Origin: Darksidea phi
Taxonomy: Eukaryota > Ascomycota > Dothideomycetes > Pleosporales > Lentitheciaceae
Direction: 5' to 3'
DNA length: 64,000 nucleotides
Assembly (NCBI GenBank): GCA_030770425.1
Contig: JASJFT010000193.1
Location: 22,430 to 86,429 of the forward strand
The notes under the pieces are model-generated. The model saw nothing but the letters and a program-made list of their open reading frames with translations, did not search any database and was not told the origin of the DNA. The position numbers and the translations under genes are program-made. Position 1 is the stretch's first letter, and each line of letters begins with the position of its first letter. Shown one piece after another: positions 32,782 through 42,375 of the stretch.

Positions 32782-33269
32782 GTCAGCTATGCGGCCTGCA
32801 AGTCGCCACAGCGCATCGTCCCGGCGGCTGCACCGAGACGTTCGCATGAGCTTCGCCAGGAACATGAGTCTGAGCCCCGGCGGAGGGCTCCTTCGCTTCT
32901 TCCCCCAGCTTGCGATACACTACCGACGAACTCCAGATTTCCTCCCGTGTTTAGTTCAATTCGCGTCTAAGACCACTCGTGACCGCAAACCTTCTTCGTT
33001 TCGATTCCTTCATTCTATAGCTGACTCGTCATTCCCGCCTCATGCCGCCGGGGGCCTCTTGCTTAGAGTTATTGGCGCCCGAAATGCGCGAGTTCCTCTC
33101 CATCCCCACCATGTCAACGTGTATGGGTCTGTCACCTGACTTGGGGGCGTAGCCTGCCGCCTGGCGCAACGCCGCCCGCGCCGCCCGCCGCCTTTTATCC
33201 CCGTGCTCCACCTTCTCTTTTTCAACTCTCTATCCCTCTACCATCCTCTTCAAACTCGTCTATCCCATC
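32782..33269. promoter_or_regulatory. Upstream region of the oxidoreductase gene
   Basis: The last 80 bases before the ATG at 33270 are strongly pyrimidine-rich (CCACCTTCTCTTTTTCAACTCTCTATCC..), typical of leaders of expressed filamentous-fungal genes. A 121-codon forward frame upstream shows no motif. Confidence 0.4.
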
Positions 33270-34277
33270 ATGGCTTCGGAATACGAGATCCTGATTTTCG
33301 GCGGCGGCCCTGCCGGCTTGAGCGCAGCAGCCTCGATTGTGCGTCAAGACCACAAGACGGTGCTGTTTGATTCTGCCAAGTACCGCAACTCGCTGAGCAA
33401 ACACATGCACACCGTGCCTAGCTGGGACATCAGGATCCCCAAGCTTTCCGTGAGAAATCCGTCAAGGATTTTGAGCGTTACGGATCCATCACCGTGGAGA
33501 AGGTGGAGATCGAGACTCTCAAGCGGCGGGAGGATGGACTCTTCGAAGCCACAGGCGGCGGCAGGATATGGACGGGCAAGAAGGTGATCTTAACCACTGG
33601 GGTCGAGGACATCTATCTAGACATTCCTGGTTATGCCGAGTGCTGGGTTTCGGGCATGTAAGTCTCATCATGCCGACGATACGCGCCTTGTCTACGGTGC
33701 TCACAATCATCACAGCTTCCACTGCCTATACTGCCACGGATGGGAGGAGAGGGGCAACCTTTCGGCGGGCATGCTGGCTGAAGGTGACACTGCTGCAGTC
33801 GTTCTAGCTTTGCACTTTGCTCGCCAAGCGCTACGCATGGTCGATCAGGTGACACTCTACACGAACGGAAACGAGCAACTGGCCGGTGAATTGAAGGCCG
33901 CTCTCGATGCGGCCCCGGCCCCCATGACTGTGAACTCGAAGAAGATCACCAAGCTCGTCAAAGCTCCCGAGCGGGCTCGTATTACGCCGCACTTTGACGA
34001 CGGAACGAGCATCACGGAAGCCTTTTTGGCACACAAGCTGAAGACGAAACTTCGCGGCGACCTGGCCCAGCAGCTTGGGTGCGCGCTATCGCCCATGCAG
34101 ACGATAGTCGTCAACCCTCCCTTCAACCAGACCAGCATCAAGGGTGTCTTTGCTGCAGGCGACTGTTGTAACCCGATGCAGACAGTCACCGGCGCCCTTA
34201 ACTCGGGAACATGCACGGGAGGCGGCGCACCATTGCAGATCCAGGCCGAGACGTACAACCAGCGCGCTATATTCTAG
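33270..34277 (+). CDS. Thioredoxin reductase-like FAD/NADPH oxidoreductase, one-base frameshift
   Basis: Exon 1 is 33270-33657 and exon 2 is 33716-34277, with an intron 33658-33715 (GTAAGT..CACAG). The start shows the FAD dinucleotide motif ILIFGGGPAGLSAA and FDSAKYRNSLSKHMHTVPSW. After GAC at 33426-33428 the frame must move: one extra C (GACCATCAG) gives WDHQDPQAFREKSVKDFERY, VILTTGVEDI and, across the intron, the redox motif CLYC in IFHCLYCHGWEER. The end has GVFAAGDCCNPMQTV, the second FAD motif. Visible coding length is 950 nt; with the missing base it is 951, exactly 317 codons. CxxC flavoenzymes of this class include thioredoxin reductases and GliT-type dithiol oxidases. The NADPH motif is weak. 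No biosynthetic cluster surrounds it. Either an assembly error or a very recent pseudogene. Confidence 0.8.
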
Positions 34278-34620
34278 TCCACGGGCACTAGCAACCTCTC
34301 CCGCGCCCCGCACCAAAACGTGCCGAATGGAATTTTCCTTCTTCCTCTACCTACCTTCGGTGCTTCCTTACCTCTCTGTGCAGGACACCGATCTCTAGGT
34401 AGTACTAAAAAGACCTGCCTCATCCGCATCCCTCGTGCATATTACCGCCCCTAATACAAAACAATTGATTGCCTGCTTATTGTTACACAAGTCTTATAGG
34501 GCCGTAGCCGTGCTCTTTTGGAAAGCCTCCCCAGGGTGGCGCGTCTCCAGGCTGCAGCCCTTCACGGTTACTGTCACGCCGATATTGGATGTAATTATGT
34601 CAAGGTCTCTTCGGACCTCG
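34278..34620. other. 3' flank of the oxidoreductase gene
   Basis: No gene or repeat recognised. Confidence 0.5.
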
Positions 34621-35027
34621 TAGTTAATTGGATGCTGCAAAACTCCTATTGTCTACAAGTCGCCCAGTGCGGCTGAGCCTGGCACGACGCGGGCGGGCGA
34701 GTGTCTGTGCGCATGTCCCAGCGCCGGTCAGCGGGGCTGCAAATGTACTGCCAGTATTTCACCAGCGAACATTCCGACTTTTGCTGTACATGCCTAGCTG
34801 CCTTTCGTTCAAAGCTACCAAACACAGCCTGCAGATATGCGGATAATCGAGAAATCAGGAATGTTCGCTGGCGAAATAGTACTTTTGCGGCAGGCGCTAA
34901 TGTTAAGCCCCGCCTGACCGATTCGCCGCGTCGTGCCATCGCACCCCAGCTCAGCCGCACTGGGCAACTCGTTCGACAATGGGAGTTTTGCGCTTCACCC
35001 AATCAGCCTCTAGTGGCTCTAGTTAAC
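34621..35027. mobile_element. Foldback/MITE-like inverted repeat element
   Basis: Two arms of about 130-150 bp are imperfect reverse complements around a roughly 75-bp centre. Left GCAAAACTCCTATTGTC and CGCCCAGTGCGGCTGAGC (34636-34675) pair with right GCTCAGCCGCACTGGGC and GACAATGGGAGTTTTGCGC (34951-34991). GGCACGACGCG pairs with CGCGTCGTGCC, and CCAGCGAACATTCC with GGAATGTTCGCTGG nearer the centre. TAGTTAA at the left border mirrors TTAACTA at 35022-35028. The element lies within the region upstream of the Clr5-TPR gene. Confidence 0.65.
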
Positions 35028-35164
35028 TATATCTTCCCGTACCACCCCCGAGGAAAATTGAAGCATTGCTTAGTTCTTCGTTCTCCTCTTCCTCGAACGC
35101 AGGAATATTTGCTCTCTCTTAACTCTGCGACCACCGAGGCAGTTTAGGCTCCAAGGAGCTTGCT

Positions 35165-37655
35165 ATGGATTCCCCAAGCGCCAATCTGCCCGTTTGGGTG
35201 CAGGCTGATCTTTCACATCCCACACAGAGCCACTACGTCGCACACCAAGCTCACGAGCCCTACGGTATTCAGATGCCGCTCAACTTAGTTTCGCAGACGC
35301 AACCTCAAGGCAGCCATTTAACAGCTAGCCAAAGCTACGTACCGCACTCGTTCGATCCATCTCCATCACTTCGCGTCCATCCGCTGCATAATGCAGGGCA
35401 ATTCGATGATGCTGCCCAAACTATACCCTCGATTCCCATGGGTCCCCCAACCAGGCCACGAAAGAGGAAGGCTCCGACGTTGCGAGCTGACGCTTGGGAG
35501 CCGTATAAAGCTCGAATTATTGAGCTTCATATTACGCAAAAACTTCCGCTAAGAAAGGTTAAGGAGATGGTTAAGGAAGAGTTTGGCTTTACTGCTGAGT
35601 AGGTCTCTTAAGCAATACAAGGCGTGTTTCTAGTATACTTACATATCGTGCACATAGGCTACGGCAATATCGTACACGCATTACTCAATGGCGGAAGGAC
35701 AAGAATGTCAAACCAGAGGAAATGGGAGTAATCGTTAGAAAACAACAACGAAGGAAACTTGTTGAGGTTGATAAACGTGACCTAGAGTTCAAGGTTAGGG
35801 GCCGTATAGTGGAACCACAGAAGATTGACCGGTGGATGAAACGTAACAACGTAGCTGACAGCTTCTTGTATGCTCCAAGCCCAGCAGCATGTAAGTTAGG
35901 GCTGTTATGATCTATTGTTGTCGCTCACATGCTGCAGCTACGCCCTCTGCCGTAGAATGCCGAACTATCTCCGAACGCGGTTCTCCAGTCCCAAGTCTCG
36001 CATATTCGCCAGCAGCTCCAATAATGTCACCAGGAGGCATTGCGCCAGTCGCCCAGAGCTTGCAAATGCCATCACCGGCCCTTTCAGTAGCAAGCATTGT
36101 TCAGTCTCAAAACAGCGCTTTTGCTGGTCAAAGTCCGGCTCCCACCTATCGATCTCTTCTAGACTTCACCCCGGGCTTCCTTCCACCGTCAGTTCCTATC
36201 CAAGGAACTATTGAAGGCACGTTGGATCTCGTAGCACCTTCTCTTCAATACCGATATAAACAGACAGATGAAGAGCGTCTACGAGAAGAATTGTCAAGGG
36301 CAGAGACTTTATTTGGTATTAATCACTCTGAGACCCTTGACGTACTCTCTGAATTAGGAGATGTGCTTATGGCACAAGGGAGATACAAGTCTGCAGAGGG
36401 AGTAATCCGCAGATTAGTGCAAGGACGCCAAACCGTTAATGGCAATGACGACATAGAAACGCTTGATGCCTTGGAACTTCTTGGGCGGGTTTTAGGACGT
36501 CAAGGACTCTACGCCAAGGCTGAGAAATTACACCAGAGAACGTTTAAAACCAGAAATGGCATACTTGGGGAGGAGCATCCTTCCACGCTGACCAGCATGG
36601 GCAACCTGGCGTTAACGTACAGCAATCAAGGCCGGTGGAAGGAAGCCGAAGAGCTGCAAGCAAAACAATTAGGAATATACTCGAGGGTACTTGGGGAGGA
36701 GCATCCAGACAGGCTGACTAGTATGGGCAACCTGGCGTTAACGTATAGTAATCAAGGCCGGTGGAAGGAAGCCGAAGAGCTGCAAGCAAAACAATTAGGA
36801 ACATGCTCGAGGGTACTTGGGGAGGAGCATCCTTCTACGCTGACCAGCATAGCCGGCCTGGCGTCGACGTACAGGAACCAAGGCCGGTGGAAGGAAGCCG
36901 AAGAGCTAGAGGTGCAAGTAATAGAGACGAGAAAGAGGGTACTTGGGGAGGAGCATCCAGACACGCTGACTAGTATGGGCAACCTAGCGTCGACGTTTTG
37001 GAGTCAAAGTCGGTTAACGGAGGCTGAAAACCTAGAGGTGCGGGTGATGGAGACGAGAAAGAGGGTACTTGGGGAGGAGCATCCTTCCACGCTGACCAGC
37101 ATGGGCAACCTAGCGTTAACGTACAGCGATCAAGGCCGGTGGAAGGAAGCCGAAGAGCTGCAAGTAAAACAATTAGGAATATGCTCGAGGGTGCTTGGGG
37201 AGGAGCATCCAGACAGGCTGACTAGTATAGGCAACCTGGCGTTAACGTACAGTAATCAAGGCCGGTGGAAGGAAGCCGAAGAGCTGCAAGCAAAACAATT
37301 AGGAATATGCTCGAGGGTGCTTGGGGAGGAGCATCCAGACAGGCTGACTAGTATAGGCAACCTAGCGTTGACGTACAGGAATCAAGGCCGGTGGAAGGAG
37401 GCCGAAGAGCTAGAGGTGCGGGTGATGGAGACAAGGAAAAGAGTGCTTGGCGATGAACATCCAGATACCCTAACGGCCATGGGCAACCTCGCATTCACGC
37501 TCAAATCGCAGAGCCGCAACCAGGAAGCCTTGATACTTCTGCAAACATGCGTTCGGATACGGACACAAGTCCTTGGCGGCCAACATCCTGATACAGAGTC
37601 GTCGCTTGAAACTTTGGCTGAGTGGCAAACGGAGAGTATAGAGTTAGAACATTAA
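35165..37655 (+). CDS. Clr5 domain protein with kinesin-light-chain-type TPR array
   Basis: Three exons, 35165-35598, 35658-35890 and 35938-37655, sum to 2385 nt (794 residues), all in phase. After a Gln/Ser/Pro-rich N terminus with a basic PRKRK patch, residues about 103-165 form a Clr5 domain (AWEPYKARIIELHITQKLPL..VKEMVKEEFGF..LRQYRTRITQWRKDKNVKP), a fungal helix-turn-helix-like N-terminal module first noted in fission yeast Clr5. A linker follows, then about ten 42-residue TPR units. Two are diverged; eight are nearly identical (LGEEHPSTLTSMGNLALTYS, then NQGRWKEAEELQ) and span about 36560-37570. The near identity at DNA level implies recent repeat homogenisation or expansion. TPR arrays like this are usual C termini of fungal NLRs; here there is no NTPase. 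No stops despite lying next to RIP-mutated genes. Likely a nuclear or DNA-binding protein; its partner is unknown. Confidence 0.85.
36562..37569. repeat. 126-bp coding tandem repeat (eight TPR units)
   Basis: Eight 126-bp units with very high mutual identity, each starting near CTTGGGGAGGAGCATCC. Units alternate between PSTLTS and PD(R/T)LTS and between LQ(A/V)KQLG and LEV(R/Q)V(M/I)ET versions, suggesting shuffling. Confidence 0.85.
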
Positions 37656-38040
37656 TGCTGCTTTAAATGTACGGTACTAAGCTAGTGCAAATGTAGAAGA
37701 GGTATAAGCTAGGTATAAGCACGACTATGCGTGGCGATACGGTAACATAAATGATGTGGCACCAAACATTGCCACCGTGTACAGGGAGGGTGGCCGACCC
37801 GCACCGGCCACAGGGTGCTAAGGAGGCGTTGGTGTTTGTCGAGGCATGAAGAGGGAGGGGAGAACCGCGCGAGCTAGAGCAGGTACAATACAGGGAGCGG
37901 CGACTAATTTCGGTTTGGTGTTGGTGGGTTCGCATTGCCGCGCATCACGAGCCACAACTACGTTATGAGCCTTGGCGATTGCAAAGCTGTTGCTGGCGAT
38001 AGCCAACGTGCAACTTCGCGATGCTGTGCAATATACGGCT
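37656..38040. other. Intergenic between Clr5-TPR gene and nuclease-like pseudogene
   Basis: No gene supported. Confidence 0.5.
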
Positions 38041-39274
38041 ATGTCTACGTCGCAAACTCGTCTAGTATTACATCAATATACTATACCACCTTCGAGTTTC
38101 GCCGACCGCCCTTTGACGCCTCCGCCGACCGACGAGAAGCCCTTTGCGCAGGCCCCCCGAGTAATCGCGCTCTTTAAGGATATCTAAGCCGGAAGGTATA
38201 CTAACTAGGGCCCCTAGATAGAGTTCCAGCTAGCTTTAGGAGAGTACGATGAGATAGAGCGCCAGCTTGGCCGAGAGGAGGCGTTGTCGGGATATATAAA
38301 GGGTAAGATACGGTATATGTACTCTAGCGCGAGAGAGCTAGCGGCTAACTATAGAGATAAGTAGGTATAATTATAGCGGAGAAACTCGTCGGCTTATTAT
38401 TCGTATGCCGACCGGAGTCCACGACTCTTTATTAACGGGGTTAAGGACGCGATCCGTAGTTAGTTAAAAACGATTCGTAGCGGGTTAGATAAGGCAGCTC
38501 GCTTCGCGCAGAAAGTCCGCCCGGCGCGGTCTACTAAGATTTATTTTCTAGTCGATAGCGCTCCGCCTAGCGTGAAGTTAAAATATAAGCCGGATACTTC
38601 GTTCTAGTATATAGATGCTCGATATCCTGGAGTTATTATTAAAGTCGCATATTCGTAGAAGAGGAAGAGAGTAGCCCTACTAGCTAAAGACTATCTTCTA
38701 GATTTGAATACTAGCGTGCAAGTTGTTGTTGGCCTAGATATCGAATACGGCAATAAGGGGTCGCGGAAGGCCACCGTGTCGGTGTAGCGAACCCATATAG
38801 TCAGTACTACTGATAGGAACGAACTAAGGGCTATCCAAGAAGTTGTAGATGATGTATACCTCTTCCCAGGGTACTGTATTGTACTCTTCGCTCTAATATG
38901 CTGTATAGGCCTTCCGTGACGACTACGGATATCCGACCGATTACGTAGGCGTACGGCTTCGGCTGAGTGACTTTGCTTACGAAGAACTTGCACGCAACGA
39001 AATCGGGGATGTAGGCCCGGAACTGGTCGTCTCTGCTCAGCAGCTTTGCGAATACCTTGATGCGGCGGAGACAATGGTAGGGCGATCGGAATCACTTGGT
39101 GAGCGTGCAATTGGCCCTGGAGTTAAGAAGAGGAAGAGATCAGAAACGCCTCCCGAAGAGATTATTTCGGGTGATGAATCAAGGTATATTGAGCAAGAGG
39201 AGAGGGCGGCGAAGCGTATAGCGGACGGTGATCCGGATTATGAGGATACATCAACCAAAAGCTCGTTAGACTAG
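38041..39274 (+). pseudogene. RIP-mutated nuclease-like gene (PD-(D/E)XK-type family)
   Basis: From ATG 38041 (MSTSQTRLVLHQYTIPPSSF..TPPPTDEKPFAQAPRVIALF) one frame runs to 39274 with TAA/TAG stops and one intron (38854-38908, GTATAC..CTATAG). Stops replace Gln or Trp: ALFKDI-stop-AGRYTN, PDTSF-stop-YIDARYPGVIIKVAYS-stop-KRKR, GLDIEYGNKGSRKATVSV-stop-RTHI. The PD..(E/K)V-x-Y(S)-Q arrangement and the GLDIEYG strand match a fungal family with a restriction-endonuclease-like fold that often sits in repeat-rich regions. After the intron come DDYGYPTDYVGVRLRLSDFA and a basic tail KKRKRSETPPEEIISGDESR, intact to the natural stop. The frame is kept apart from the stops, so decay was by point mutation only. 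Confidence 0.6.
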
Positions 39275-40320
39275 AAGCACCAGACTCCGGTTACCGCTAC
39301 GGTTCGCATTTGAGGCCTTGACCATAGTTGATCATGTTACACTTCCGACGAGGGTTCTCGATATTAGAGTGGATCTTGTCACCCTGTCCAGTGTAGGACT
39401 TTGCTTATAACATGCGGCTCGTTTCGCAGTTCCGTTACATCATCGGGTTCAAAACTGAACCAGTGTCTTATTGGCTAGTCGAACCCATGTCAACGGTCTC
39501 GGACATTTACGAGCCTAAACTAGAAGCAGCGGAAGGCTCCGCTCCGCTCGAAATCTTGGCCCTCACCGCCCCTAGTGGCAACAACGTCCATTTCAAAGAC
39601 CTTCATCCACGCCAAAAATTCGAACGCCTCCAGTGCAAGGTCTGTGCCGGTACGGGTTGGCCATCCTCTTTACTAGCGGTGGCGACTTAATACGGTACAT
39701 AAATAAAGTCACTATAATTAGATAGAGAGGATAAAGTTGTAATAAAGCTAAACATATGTGTCATACTTATATACTAGGCTTAGTCTTACACACACTCTAG
39801 CTGAGCGTAAAACCGAGCGCTGGCATAGAGCATTCTTCGTTACGTGCGTAATAAACACCCGCCCAAGCAGCATAGTGGCGTCGCCCGCCCTATCCTCCAT
39901 GGTCGTGCACTGGGCCGACGCTCGCACTAGCAGCGAACATCGAGTATTTCATAAGCCTACGCCCCAATGCGTGCTCTCTGAGAGATTTTGGCCCCCGGAC
40001 TGATGGATGGCTCTGGTTAGCGGCGCCTAGGTTCATTCAGCTTATGACTCACAAAACATAGAATTGACTGTATCGCAAAGTTTCCACCACAACCTAAGTA
40101 GTCATTCTAGTAATAGAATTCGTTAACTTTACCTTGACCTATTAGAAACCAATGGTACGATAAACGTACTATCGGTCTTAACCCGGATCTCGTATCAACG
40201 TACGTACAACGTATAACAGTCTTCTCTCTAATACTTTATCTAAATATAGACTAAAATATCTTTCGCGATACGTACCAGACGATACTAATAGACCTATACT
40301 ATATTGGTCCTCTGTAGCGG
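39275..40320. other. Gap, moderately AT-rich, no supported gene
   Basis: A 92-codon forward frame at 39412-39690 (..NNVHFKDLHPRQKFERLQCK VC..) looks protein-like but is not recognised. Beyond it the sequence shows RIP-like TA enrichment. Confidence 0.35.
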
Positions 40321-40329
40321 GGCAGAACT

Positions 40330-40739
40330 GTTGGTGCCCGTAATAACATGCTACTTATGAACAATTATTCCCAATCTGTAATCCTATCGTGATGGTTCTA
40401 TCCCGAGTGATTCTATCCCGAGTGGTACCGTAACTTAGCTCTCGTATAAAAGCTAGAAACGGACAGCCATTCGATAGAAGCTGTACGATTAGCCTTAGTT
40501 CGGAAGCGTTAGCGACCCAGACAAGATAGTATAGTATAAGCGTTTTACGGTCGCTTATAAAACCGGCTTTACCTCTTAGCGTACTATAAGATTTCCCCCG
40601 CGCTACTTATAGTAGCCGTCTTACCAAAATAAGCTAAGCTTTAAATAGGGGTGGTACTTATAGCTTTATTAAGTGGCGATCTCGTAAGCTACGCTATATA
40701 TACCTTTACTCTCCTACTATCTATACAACTCGAAACATC
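40330..40739 (+). mobile_element. Possible solo LTR
   Basis: The segment begins TGTTGGTGCCCGT and ends ACTCGAAACA, has a TATAAAA at 40445-40451 followed by a purine-rich stretch, and lacks coding frames. The TG..CA ends and internal promoter-like site suit an LTR, but I see no target duplication or primer-binding site. Confidence 0.25.
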
Positions 40740-41117
40740 CACAACCCTATGGCCGGAGCGGGTCGGCCGTCCTCCCTGCTAGCGCCGGAGATACGCCGCG
40801 GATACTAAACTAAGGTCAGTAACTCACAGTCAGTAATATAACACGTTGAGTACCAGGTATATTATATGGTATATTACTGCCGTAGCATACCGATACTACG
40901 TATTAGCCTGATCTATCACAAGGCTTTACAAAGGGAAAAGAACAAAAAGAGGAAAGTAGCCGAAAATAAAGATTATTTATTCTGTCGTCCATCTAAACAA
41001 GCAATACAGTCACTAAGGCTCCGTTTCCTCAACTACGGATTTGTAGTGGCTGAAATATACTATAATATTAGGATACCGCGCGCCAAGAGCAATGTTACAC
41101 CTATTATATGCTCGCGG

Positions 41118-42375
41118 CTATATTGCTTCCGCCTCTTCGTATTTCCCCTGCCTCTCCAGCACCGACCGAAGGTTGCTAACGCTGGTGAGCGTGTCTGGGT
41201 ACTCTGGCCCTAGCACCTTCACCCTTCCTTCCAGCGCTCGCCGGTGCATCGCTTCCGCCTCTTCATACTTACCCTGGCTCAACAATATTAAGCCAAGGTT
41301 GCTGACACTGATAAGCGTGGAAGGGTGCTCTGGCCTAAGTACCTTCTTCTTTCCTTCCAGCGCTCGCCGGTGCATCGCTTCCGCCTCTTTATACTTTCCC
41401 TAGCTCTTTAATACTAAGCCAAGGTTGTCGACGCTGGTAAGCGTGTCTGGGTGCTCTGGCCCAAGTACCTTCTCGTATCCTTCTAGCGCTCGCCGGTACA
41501 TCGCTTCTGCCTCCTTATACTTTCCCTGGCCCGATAATACTAAGCCAAGGTTGTTGACGCTGATAAGCGTGTCTGGGTACTCTAGCCCAAGTACCTTCTC
41601 AGATCCTTCTAGATCTCGCCGGTGCATCGCTTCTGCCTCGTCATACTTTCCCTGGCTCGACAATACTAAGCCAAGGCTGGTAACGCTGGTAAGCGTGTCT
41701 AGGTGCTCTGGCCCTAGTACCTTCTCCTTTCCTTCCAGCGCTCGCCGGTGCATCGCTTCTGCCTCTTTATACTTTCCCTGGCCCGATAATACTAAGCCAA
41801 GGTTGTTGACGCTAATAAGCGTGTCTGGGTACTCTGGCCCAAGTACCTTCTCGTATCCTTTCAGCGCTCGCCGGTACATCGCTTCCGCCTCTTTATACTT
41901 TCCCTGGCTCTTTAATACTAAGCCAAGGTTGTCGACGCTGGTAAGCGTAGAAGGGTACTCTAACCTAAGTACCTTCTCGTATCCTTCCAGCGCTCGCCGG
42001 TACATCGCTTCTACCTCCTTATACTTTCCCTAGCTCGATAATACTAAGCCAAGGCTGGTAACGCTAGTAAGCGTGGAAGGGTACTCTGGCCCAAGTACCT
42101 TCTCCTTTCCTTCCAGCGCTTACCGGTGTATCGCTTCCACCTCTTTATACTTTCCCTGGCTCGATAATACTAAGCCAAGGCTGGTAACGCTGGTAAGCGT
42201 GGAAGGGTGCTCTAACCCTAATACTTTCTCCTTTCCTTCCAGCGCTCGCCGGTGCATCGCTTCCGCCTCTTTATACTTACCCTGGCTCGACAACACTAAG
42301 CCAACGTCATGAATGCTATTAAGCGTGTCAACGTGCTCTAGCCCTAGCACCTTCTCGTATCCTTCTACCGCTATT
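41118..42375. repeat. 126-bp coding tandem repeat of the NLR (about ten TPR units)
   Basis: Ten 126-bp units on the reverse strand; neighbouring units differ at few positions (GPEY/GPEH/GLEH, VNNL/VTSL/VDNL). The unit is clearly different in sequence from the Clr5-TPR gene's unit although both are 42 codons. Confidence 0.85.

Noticed and set aside
33270..34277. Dithiol oxidase of a secondary-metabolite cluster (GliT-like)
   Set aside because: The CxxC flavoenzyme fits, but no peptide synthetase, methyltransferase, P450 or transporter lies nearby.
41092..42312. Long forward-strand frames with repeated ARRCIASASLYFPW
   Set aside because: They are antisense shadows of the NLR TPR array.
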